Shown piece by piece: positions 1 to 5,973 of a stretch of DNA of 12,046 nucleotides. The notes under the pieces were generated by a model. That model was given only the letters and a program-made list of their open reading frames with translations. It was not told the origin of the DNA and searched no databases. The translations under genes and the position numbers were made by a program. Origin of the DNA: Clostridiales bacterium (GTDB lineage Bacteria > Bacillota > Clostridia > Oscillospirales > QAMX01); assembly GCA_016285815.1 (NCBI GenBank), contig JAEERN010000230.1:1-12046 (forward strand), written 5' to 3'. Numbering within the stretch: position 1 is the first letter of the stretch; each line of letters opens with the position of its first letter.

Positions 1-156
1 CTCGCGCAGCACGTCGGCGGTGACGTCCAGCGCCAGCAGCACGCGGTCCGTCTCGGCGGCGGGGTCGCCGACCAGCAGGCCGCAGTTGTCGAAGTCCGCC
101 GCCGAGGAAAAGGGCGCGGCGGCGTCCAGAAAGTCCAGCAGTTCCGCGATCTTCAC
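1..156 (-). CDS. nif3: Nif3-like dinuclear metal-centre protein (N-terminal 52 residues, cut by window edge)
   Basis: The visible N-terminus reads MKIAELLDFLDAAAPF and then has DFDNCGLLVGD followed by VLLALDVT. This is the typical opening of the Nif3/DUF34 family, whose usual pattern is D-x-D-N-x-G-L-x-V-G-D then a hydrophobic strand ending A-L-D-V-T. The family forms hexameric rings with a two-metal site. Its biochemical role is unsettled, and the old label GTP cyclohydrolase I type 2 is doubtful. The start is a GTG at 156-154, preceded by GGAGG at 170-166 (9-nt spacing) that lies inside the end of the lipoprotein gene. Only one base separates that gene's TGA from this GTG, so translational coupling is likely. 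It is the third gene of the 3215-to-1 operon. The remainder, including the metal-binding histidines, lies outside the window, so intactness cannot be judged. Family assignment is confident; the function is not. Confidence 0.88.
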   Translation of the reverse strand, partial: MKIAELLDFLDAAAPFSSAADFDNCGLLVGDPAAETDRVLLALDVTADVLRE

Positions 157-157
157 G

Positions 158-1444
158 TCAGTTCGCCTCCGATCCGGCAGTGTCGTATTCGTAAAAGTCG
201 TACAGATCCTCCCAGCGGTCGGTGTAGACGCCGTCGGGAAAGCGCAGACCGTCCACCAGGCGGGTGCTGCCCGAGGTGTTGGCCACGGCGGTGTAGAGCG
301 AGGCCACGGGGGCGGTGTAGGTGCCCACGGCGTTGCCGTTCCGGTCGGTCTCGGCCAGCAGCCGCTCGCCCGCGCCGACGAAGATCACGTCCAGGTCGTT
401 GGAGGCGAAGCGCGGCGCGGCGTATTCCGTCCGTCCGCCGCCGGAGACCACGCAGATGGTGGTGTCGTTGGCATAGAGGTAAAAGCCGGACTCGCCGCCG
501 GCGGCCCCGGCCGAGGTGTAGGCCGCGAGGCTCCCGTCCGACGAGAGGGCGACGCCCGAGACGCCGGAATAGCCGGAGGGGATGAACCGGGCCTTCAGCG
601 TTTTCAGATCCAGCAGACAGACGGTCTCCAGCTCGTCGGCGGGGGAGCGATAGGCCGGGAAGGCGGCGCAGGTGCCGTCCGCCGACAGCGAGAGCCGCGT
701 TCCGGCGGGAAGCAGCAGGGTCTTGCCGCCGAGGGGCATGGAGGCGCCCTCGATGATGGGCAGGGAAAAGAGCTGAAGCCGTTCGGCGCCCGCCGCGCCG
801 CAGCCGAAAATCACGGCGCCGCTGTCGCAGGACCACGCCAGCGGGTCGGTCAGCCAGTCGGCCCGGCCGCAGATCTGAAGCGAGGAAAAGGCGTCCAGCT
901 CGGGCAGATCGCGGGAGCGCACGTACGCGCCGTCCGGCCGGTCGATCCCAACGTCGGTGTACCGGCGGGCGAAGACCAGCCGGGACTCGTCCGGCGAGAG
1001 CAGCGCGCCGTCCACGAAGCCGTTGTCCGGCGCGTTGACCAGGATCTCGGTGACGCCGGAGGCCGGGTCGTAAGCGCGGACGCCGCCGGAAGAGCGGGAG
1101 AGCATCCGTCCGGCCGCGTCGAAGCCGAGGAAGGACGCGTCCGGCGAGGCCAGCGCCGCCGTTCCGCCGGAGACCGGAACGCAGAAGATGTCGCTGCTGT
1201 TGTTGAAATAGACCAGGGTCCCGTCCGGCGAGACGTGGGGCGAGAAGAGGTGTGCGCCCCGGATCAGCGTCTGACGCTCGCGGGTGTCCATGCGGAAGAG
1301 CTCGAGCCCATCCTCGGACACGTAGACGAGGAAACAGCCGTACCACTTATCCCGGGTGTGGTCCGGCCCGCAGCCGGAGGCGGCCGCCAGGGTCCAAACG
1401 GCGGCCAGCAGAAGGACGAGCCGTGTCAGGATACGTCGGGCCAT
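158..1444 (-). CDS. Putative lipoprotein with a TolB/PD40-like beta-propeller
   Basis: The 428-residue protein starts with a basic n-region (MARRILTR), then a hydrophobic stretch and LAAASGC. This gives a probable lipobox with the lipidated cysteine at residue 25; alanine at -3 makes it slightly non-canonical. The mature part is rich in PD40-type propeller signatures: SPDGTLVYF near 72-80, SPDESRLVF near 150-158, SADGTCAAF near 254-262 and SSDGSLAAY near 301-309. A surface-anchored propeller that binds proteins or ligands is therefore likely. The substrate is unknown and no catalytic motif is visible. The start ATG (1444-1442) is preceded by GGGAG, which overlaps the stop of the upstream gene. 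The intercistronic gap is 4 bases, and nif3 follows after 1 base. The polar end of the protein is aspartate- and tyrosine-rich (WEDLYDFYEYD near 411-421). Assignment to a propeller is a family inference from the repeats. A specific function cannot be given. Confidence 0.8.
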   Translation of the reverse strand: MARRILTRLVLLLAAVWTLAAASGCGPDHTRDKWYGCFLVYVSEDGLELFRMDTRERQTLIRGAHLFSPHVSPDGTLVYFNNSSDIFCVPVSGGTAALASPDASFLGFDAAGRMLSRSSGGVRAYDPASGVTEILVNAPDNGFVDGALLSPDESRLVFARRYTDVGIDRPDGAYVRSRDLPELDAFSSLQICGRADWLTDPLAWSCDSGAVIFGCGAAGAERLQLFSLPIIEGASMPLGGKTLLLPAGTRLSLSADGTCAAFPAYRSPADELETVCLLDLKTLKARFIPSGYSGVSGVALSSDGSLAAYTSAGAAGGESGFYLYANDTTICVVSGGGRTEYAAPRFASNDLDVIFVGAGERLLAETDRNGNAVGTYTAPVASLYTAVANTSGSTRLVDGLRFPDGVYTDRWEDLYDFYEYDTAGSEAN

Positions 1445-1448
1445 CGTC

Positions 1449-3215
1449 TCACTCCCAGCGGAAGGCGTGGAGCGTCAGCGGCGACAGCGGGACGCGGAAG
1501 ACCGTCTCCACGCCGGCGTCGGCGACGGGCAGGGTCAGATTGCCCGGATCGGTGAACAGCTGACGGGCCCGGGACAGCCGGGTGTACGGCGCATAGCTGC
1601 GCCCGGTGGTCAGGTCCGTCAGGCGCTCGCGGCTGCCGCGCACGTGGAACAGCGCGGGCGAGCCGTGCTCCAGGAAGGACTTGACGGCGAAGGTGTCGTT
1701 GTCCCGCGGGAACAGGGCGACGTCGTTTTCCCCCTCCAGCCAGACGGGCAGGTCCCGGGAGAGGTACTTCCGGACCGTGTCCATGACCTGGGGCGGGACG
1801 GCGGAATAGTCCGCCATGTCGTCCGGCACGTTGAGGACCCAGCACTTGCCCGCGCCGTACCAGCTGCGGGCCAGCAGGATGTTGGGGAAGCCGGGCTGGG
1901 TCTGGACCGCGAAGAACTCGTTTTCGTTGGTCATCCACTCGATAACGGGCAGCGAGACGGCCTTTTCCGCGTTCCGGTAGGCAACGTCCGTGCTCCAGCC
2001 GGCGTCGAAGCCGCCGAACTGCTGTCCCGCGCAGGAGCGGCCCGTGACCCGCATGGCGGTGAACTCGAAGTCTGGCCGGTCCTGGAGCAGCGCCAGACAG
2101 CCGGAGGTCAGGACCGCGTCGCCTCCGGCCAGCAGATGGGCCTTCAGCTTGCCGGTCAGGTCGGGGTCGCAGCACGAGGCCGCGGTGCAGATCACCAGCC
2201 GGGGACGGTCGGGGAAGGTCACCGTCGGGTCGGCAGGCACGCCGCACATGCCCAGAAAGTCGAAGACGTGGTCCTCGCCGCGGGAGTGGTGCGGCAGATA
2301 GACGGGCACGCCGGCGGGCGCGCCCAGCTCGCCCAGAAAACGGTCGGTGCGGTCGAGGAAATACCCCAGCGCCGGGGGGAACATGGTGTCGAGGTTCAGA
2401 CTCCAGTCGAACAGCGTGACCTCCCGCGGGGAGGAGAGCAGGGTCAGCTCCGCCTGCTCGCAGAAATAGTTCATGTTGTTGGCGCAGAGGATCGAATCGA
2501 ACCAGCCGCCCCGGTTGTTGTGCGGCGGCAGGCTCTGCAGATAGCGGATCAGGGAATAAGAGGTATAGCGCGGGTTGCGGAACAGGGAATAGGTCGTGTG
2601 GCGCGTCTCGGTGCCGGAATAGATCTCGTCGAACATGGGGGGCTGGGTCTCGGTGTCATAGCCCAGCTCCTGAAAGCTCTCGTGCCACGTGGGGTATTTC
2701 AGCGTGACGCGGACGTTGGGATTGACGGCGCGGGCCGGGGCCAGGATATAGTCGCGGCAGAAGTCCGTCATGAGGGCGGTGCGGAACTCGCTCCACGAGC
2801 GGTCGCCCTTGGCTTTGCGGCACCGCTCGCAGGTGCAGTCCGTGGCCAGCGAGTCGTCGATCATGATCTCGCCGAAGTACGCCCCCATGGAGGCGATGTA
2901 TTCGGAAAAGAGCCTCTGCACGTCCGGGTTGGTGAAGCAGAGCATCCGGGCCGAGCTGTCGAAGGCGTTCACGTGGGACGGCATGATGGCAGTCGCGGTC
3001 TCGACGCCGCGCGCTTCGAAAAACGCCTTGGCCGCCAGCAAACGGTCCAGCGGCGTCGCTTCGCCGCGGAAGCATTCCAGATAGACCTTTTCGAATTTCA
3101 GATGCCTGGCGTAATAGTCGAACTGGGCCTCGGGGTCGCCGTCCGGCCCGAACATCTTGGCCAGACAGCCCACGGTGAGGAATACGGAAAAGCGGAAATT
3201 CTGATAGCCGTTCAT
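1449..3215 (-). CDS. Glycoside-hydrolase-like protein (TIM barrel, GATase-like and beta-sandwich parts), uncharacterised family
   Basis: This 588-residue protein has no signal peptide, so it is probably cytoplasmic. The N-terminal ~300 residues look like a TIM barrel: strands around VYLECF (44-49), ATAIMPSH (74-81), GEIMIDDS (115-122), RVTLKYP (169-175) and FDEIYSGTETR (195-205). The acidic pair D120-D121 is followed by a CxCxxC cluster (C127, C129, C132) and AKGDRSWSEFR. This arrangement is reminiscent of uncharacterised GH-A-clan-like proteins of Planctomycetes and Firmicutes (from memory, not searched). A middle part with LVICTA and a strand-loop ending LLAGGDAVLTSG resembles the class-I-GATase-like trimerisation domain of GH42 enzymes. 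The last ~110 residues look all-beta, like the C-terminal domain of many glycosidases. The start ATG at 3215 has AGGAG 6 nt upstream and lies about 45 nt below a strong promoter. It is the first gene of an operon with a lipoprotein and nif3. Catalytic residues cannot be assigned; activity on a sugar is inference. Confidence 0.7.
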   Translation of the reverse strand: MNGYQNFRFSVFLTVGCLAKMFGPDGDPEAQFDYYARHLKFEKVYLECFRGEATPLDRLLAAKAFFEARGVETATAIMPSHVNAFDSSARMLCFTNPDVQRLFSEYIASMGAYFGEIMIDDSLATDCTCERCRKAKGDRSWSEFRTALMTDFCRDYILAPARAVNPNVRVTLKYPTWHESFQELGYDTETQPPMFDEIYSGTETRHTTYSLFRNPRYTSYSLIRYLQSLPPHNNRGGWFDSILCANNMNYFCEQAELTLLSSPREVTLFDWSLNLDTMFPPALGYFLDRTDRFLGELGAPAGVPVYLPHHSRGEDHVFDFLGMCGVPADPTVTFPDRPRLVICTAASCCDPDLTGKLKAHLLAGGDAVLTSGCLALLQDRPDFEFTAMRVTGRSCAGQQFGGFDAGWSTDVAYRNAEKAVSLPVIEWMTNENEFFAVQTQPGFPNILLARSWYGAGKCWVLNVPDDMADYSAVPPQVMDTVRKYLSRDLPVWLEGENDVALFPRDNDTFAVKSFLEHGSPALFHVRGSRERLTDLTTGRSYAPYTRLSRARQLFTDPGNLTLPVADAGVETVFRVPLSPLTLHAFRWE

Positions 3216-3267
3216 GTTTTTCTCCTTTTTCTGCGGCGGGCCGCGAGATTACTTTCTCCCGGCTTCG

Positions 3268-3296
3268 ATTGTATCACAGACCCCCCCGGCTGTCAA
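3268..3296 (-). promoter_or_regulatory. Strong sigma-A type promoter for the GH-like/lipoprotein/nif3 operon
   Basis: On the minus strand, TTGACA (3296-3291) is separated by exactly 17 bases from TACAAT (3273-3268). The -10 box is preceded by TGA, giving an extended -10 (TGn). The spacer contains a run of seven G. Transcription would start near 3261, about 45 nt before the ATG at 3215. The -35 is perfect and the -10 is 5 of 6 to consensus. Confidence 0.85.
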
Positions 3297-3300
3297 GGCG

Positions 3301-3336
3301 CAGTTTTCCCCGCACCCCCGCGCCGCGGAAAAACTG
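3301..3336. repeat. Inverted repeat between divergent promoters (candidate operator)
   Basis: CAGTTTTCC (3301-3309) faces GGAAAAACTG (3327-3336), an inverted repeat broken by one extra A/T and a GC-rich centre. It sits between the two divergent -35 boxes (3291-3296 and 3349-3354). In addition, TGTCAAGG (3291-3298) and CCTTGACA (3347-3354) form a perfect 8-bp inverted pair that contains both -35 boxes. A regulator site is possible, but no regulator gene is in view. Confidence 0.4.
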
Positions 3337-3348
3337 GCGGGAAGCCCC

Positions 3349-3377
3349 TTGACAAAACGGAGAAATTGTTGTTAAAT
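3349..3377 (+). promoter_or_regulatory. Sigma-A type promoter for the D,D-carboxypeptidase-like gene
   Basis: TTGACA (3349-3354), a 17-base spacer and TTAAAT (3372-3377, 4 of 6 to consensus), in a locally AT-rich patch. Transcription would start near 3384, about 54 nt before the ATG at 3438. Confidence 0.8.
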
Positions 3378-3437
3378 ATAGAGAGAAGAAGCATGCCCTT
3401 TTCCCCGCTTCGGAAAGACCATGGAGGTGTTGATAGA

Positions 3438-4925
3438 ATGACGATCCGCCAAAAGACGGTCAAAAGCGTTCTTTCCGCGGTCCTCGCCGTGTGCGTCCTG
3501 CTGACGGCCGCGCTGCCGGCCTTTGCCGCGCCGTCGGTGATCTCCGGGAACGCAGTGCTGATCGATTCGACTACGGGACAGGTCCTGTTCGCCAAGGATA
3601 TGGACGCGGCCATCGCGCCGTCCGGTCTGGTCAAGCTGATGACGGCTCTGATCGCCGTGGAGAGCGGGACGAGCCTTTCCGAAAAGCTGACGGTGACCTC
3701 TTCCGCGCTGGAGCCGCTGGGCACCGGCTATCGCAGCATGGACCTGGTGGCGGGCGAGCAGATCCCGCTGGAGGATTGCCTTTACGGGATGATCCTCAAC
3801 TCGGCCAACGACGCGGCCAACGTCATCGCCGAGTCGCTGGGCGGCAGCCTGGACGCCTTTGTGGAAAAGATGAACGCCAAGGCCGCCGAGCTGGGTCTGG
3901 AGCACACGACGTTCGTCAACCCCAACGGGCTGACCGAGGCGGGCCAGACCACCACCTGTTACGACATGGCGCTGATCCTGCGGTACGCGCTGTCGGTCCA
4001 GGAGTTCTCCCGGATCTTCGGCACCCAGGAGTGCACGATCCTGCCCACGAACTACACCACCGATCCCCGCACCTATAAGACCCGCTGTCTGCTGAACCGC
4101 AGCGACTCGACCCAGTACTATTTCGACGGGATCCTCGGCGGCGTCGTCGGCTATACCTCCGACGGCGGCTATATCACGGCGTCCGCCGCGGCCAAGAGCG
4201 GCCGCACGGTCATCGCCGTCGTGGCCAAGGCCGAAAGCGAAGAGAACGCCTATTCCGATTCCGCCAACCTGCTGACCTTCGGCTTCGACAACTTCACCGA
4301 GGTCACCTTCAGCGGCTCGGATTTCAAGAGCGGCGCCATCCCGGTCACCGAGCGCGGCGTGAAGGTCGGCGAGGTGGTCTTTGAGGTCGCCAGCGACACC
4401 ATCACCATCCTGCTGTCCGCGGATCAGTCCGCCGACAACGTCGAGGCCGTGGCGGAATCCTTGCCCTCCTATGTGGAGAAGGATTCCAACGAACAGTTCC
4501 GCGCCGACATCTGCTACCGCGAGGACGACGGATCCTACACCGTCCTGCTGGCCAACGTGCCGCTGACGGGGACCGTCAAGCTGGATTCGGCCGAGACCAC
4601 CGGCACCGAGGCCACCACCGCGGGTTCGATCATGACGGACAGCGAAGGCAACCCCGTCACCGACGAGTCCGGCCGTGTGGTCACCGGCGACACCGCCGCC
4701 ACGACGGAGGGTTCCGGCTCCGGCGGCGGCTTCAAGCGCTTCCTGCTCCAGCTTTTGAAGGTCGTGCTGATCATCATCGCCGTCTTTGCCGGCGCGGTCG
4801 TGCTGTTCATCCTGGCGCTGGTCGTGATCAAATACGTGCGCCGCTACAAGAAGAGAAAGGCCCGCGCCCGCGCCGCCGCCGAGCGGTCCCTGCGCAGCCA
4901 GAACCGCAACAACGATCTCTACTGA
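3438..4925 (+). CDS. D-alanyl-D-alanine carboxypeptidase-family protein (peptidase S11/PBP5-like), probably catalytically dead
   Basis: A 495-residue surface protein with a signal peptide (cleavage near ALPAFA-A, residues 30-31) and an S11 penicillin-binding domain at about 33-265. A PBP5-C-like beta domain follows at about 285-380, then a Thr/Ser/Gly linker (about 383-431) holding two imperfect 8-residue repeats (400-407, 408-415). A transmembrane helix lies at about 437-466, with a basic cytoplasmic tail. Active members trim the terminal D-Ala from peptidoglycan stem peptides using SxxK, SxN and KTG motifs. Here the first motif reads APSGLVKLMTAL: K66 is kept but the nucleophile position is G63. 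SxN is intact (SAN 122-124), as is NPNGL. The KTG box reads GGVVGYTSDGGY, so K and T are replaced by V236 and V237. The reading frame is open and flanking family motifs are normal, so this is not a decayed gene. The ATG at 3438 has GGAGG at 3423-3427. Family assignment is certain; loss of activity is inferred from the missing residues. Confidence 0.93.
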   Translation: MTIRQKTVKSVLSAVLAVCVLLTAALPAFAAPSVISGNAVLIDSTTGQVLFAKDMDAAIAPSGLVKLMTALIAVESGTSLSEKLTVTSSALEPLGTGYRSMDLVAGEQIPLEDCLYGMILNSANDAANVIAESLGGSLDAFVEKMNAKAAELGLEHTTFVNPNGLTEAGQTTTCYDMALILRYALSVQEFSRIFGTQECTILPTNYTTDPRTYKTRCLLNRSDSTQYYFDGILGGVVGYTSDGGYITASAAAKSGRTVIAVVAKAESEENAYSDSANLLTFGFDNFTEVTFSGSDFKSGAIPVTERGVKVGEVVFEVASDTITILLSADQSADNVEAVAESLPSYVEKDSNEQFRADICYREDDGSYTVLLANVPLTGTVKLDSAETTGTEATTAGSIMTDSEGNPVTDESGRVVTGDTAATTEGSGSGGGFKRFLLQLLKVVLIIIAVFAGAVVLFILALVVIKYVRRYKKRKARARAAAERSLRSQNRNNDLY

Positions 4926-4944
4926 GCAGCCCCGGGAGCTTCCC

Positions 4945-4978
4945 GCGCCGCCGGACCCGCGTCCGGCGGCGCTTTTTT
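4945..4978 (+). terminator. Rho-independent terminator after the carboxypeptidase-like gene
   Basis: A perfect 12-bp GC stem (4945-4956 with 4961-4972), a 4-base loop (CCGC) and six T (4973-4978), starting 20 nt after the TGA at 4925. Confidence 0.93.
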
Positions 4979-4999
4979 GAAAAAAAGCCGGCGGGGGCG

Positions 5000-5028
5000 T
5001 TGCGCTTTCGGCCGGGATGCGGTATCAT
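5000..5028 (+). promoter_or_regulatory. Promoter for the metallophosphoesterase gene
   Basis: TTGCGC (5000-5005, 3 of 6 to consensus), a 17-base spacer and TATCAT (5023-5028, 5 of 6), placed directly after the preceding terminator. The transcript would start near 5035, about 55 nt before the ATG. The GGTATCAT string recurs in both promoters of the 10.1-kb intergenic region. Confidence 0.6.
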
Positions 5029-5089
5029 GAAAGGGGCGGCGCGCCCGGCGTACGCCGCGCACCGAACGGAACGGAGGCAGAGAAAGGCC

Positions 5090-5785
5090 ATGAAAATCGG
5101 ATTGTTTTCCGACTCGCACTATTCGTCCCAGACGGTCACCTGCGGCGTCCGGTACAACAGCCGCTCGCTGGAAAAGATCCGGCTGGCGTACGACCGGTTC
5201 CGGGCCGAGGGCTGCGGATTGGCGGTCTGTCTGGGCGATCTGATCGACCGCGAGGAGGACCACGGCCGGGAGATCGAAAACCTGACGCGGGTGGCGGCGG
5301 TAATCCGCGGCTCCGGCGTGCCGACGGTCTGCGTCATGGGCAACCACGACGCCTTCGCCTTTTCGCCGGACGAGTTTTACGGCGTTCTGGGCGGGTGCCG
5401 CCCGCGGACCCTCCGCGCGGGTGCCGCGGCGCTGGTCTTCCTCGACGCCTGCTGGTCCGAAAGCGGAAGGCGCTATGCGCCGGGCGACGGGGATTGGACG
5501 GACACCTGGTTCCCCGGCGAGGCCGGGCTGGAGCGGGAGCTGGCCGGGATCTCCGGCGAGGCGATCCTGTTCGTGCACCAGAACGTGGACCCGGAGATCT
5601 CCGAGGATCACCGGGTGGCCAACGCGGCGGCGATCCGCCGCATCGCCGAGCGGAGCGGGATCGTGAGGACGGTCTATCAGGGCCACTATCATCCGGGACA
5701 CCGGTCGGTCTGCGGCGGGATCCGGTACGTCACTCTGCCCGCCATGTGCGAGCGGGAGGACGCGGTCTTCGTCGTCGAAACGTGA
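5090..5785 (+). CDS. Calcineurin-like metallophosphoesterase
   Basis: This 231-residue protein is essentially one complete metallophosphoesterase domain with every motif of the two-metal site. These are DSH (D8, H10), GDLID (D50), GNHD (N85, H86), VHQN (H163) and GHYH (H199, H201). Such enzymes hydrolyse phosphomono- or diesters (cyclic nucleotides, nucleotides, phospholipid headgroups, phosphoproteins). The substrate here cannot be told, though the size and CpdA-like layout suggest a small soluble cytoplasmic phosphodiesterase. There is no signal peptide. The ATG at 5090 is chosen because the protein begins with the family's first strand (MKIGLFSDSH). GGAGG lies at 5073-5077 with GAAAGG closer to the start, and upstream in-frame starts would run into the promoter. 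It appears monocistronic, between a terminator upstream and a convergent operon downstream. Confidence 0.92.
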   Translation: MKIGLFSDSHYSSQTVTCGVRYNSRSLEKIRLAYDRFRAEGCGLAVCLGDLIDREEDHGREIENLTRVAAVIRGSGVPTVCVMGNHDAFAFSPDEFYGVLGGCRPRTLRAGAAALVFLDACWSESGRRYAPGDGDWTDTWFPGEAGLERELAGISGEAILFVHQNVDPEISEDHRVANAAAIRRIAERSGIVRTVYQGHYHPGHRSVCGGIRYVTLPAMCEREDAVFVVET

Positions 5786-5855
5786 ACGCGGCGCGTCCCG
5801 CCTGGGAGCTTTCCGGCAGGACGCGATCTTTTGTGCGCGGAGCTTTCCTCCGGAA

Positions 5856-5875
5856 GCCGCCGCGCGGGCGGCGGC
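5856..5875. repeat. GC-rich hairpin in the convergent intergenic region
   Basis: An 8-bp stem GCCGCCGC/GCGGCGGC (5856-5863 with 5868-5875) around a GCGG loop, 70 nt after the metallophosphoesterase stop. It has no T run, so termination is unlikely by itself. It may help protect the 3' end of the plus-strand transcript. The rest of 5786-5881 shows no gene. Confidence 0.4.
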
Positions 5876-5881
5876 GCGCAG

Positions 5882-5919
5882 AAAAACGGACAGACCGATC
5901 GCTTTCGGTCTGTCCGTTT
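5882..5919 (-). terminator. Terminator of the GH42 operon, perhaps also acting on the convergent gene
   Basis: A perfect 15-bp stem (5884-5898 with 5905-5919) with a 6-base loop. Read on the minus strand the stem runs directly into five T (complement of 5886-5882), 55 nt after the GH42 stop. On the plus strand the stem ends in TTT followed by GCCGTTTC, a weaker T tract, so it may stop the metallophosphoesterase transcript less efficiently. Confidence 0.85.
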
Positions 5920-5973
5920 GCCGTTTCGGGTCCGGGCGGGGAAGGGCCGGGCGTTCGGCGCCGCGGCGGCCCC

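Noticed and set aside
1356..3437. Long open plus-strand frame running into the carboxypeptidase gene
   Set aside because: It lies opposite the GH-like gene, has an Arg/Gly/Ala/Val-rich composition without any family motif, and includes the promoter and leader of the real gene. The signal peptide and ribosome binding site place the true start at 3438.
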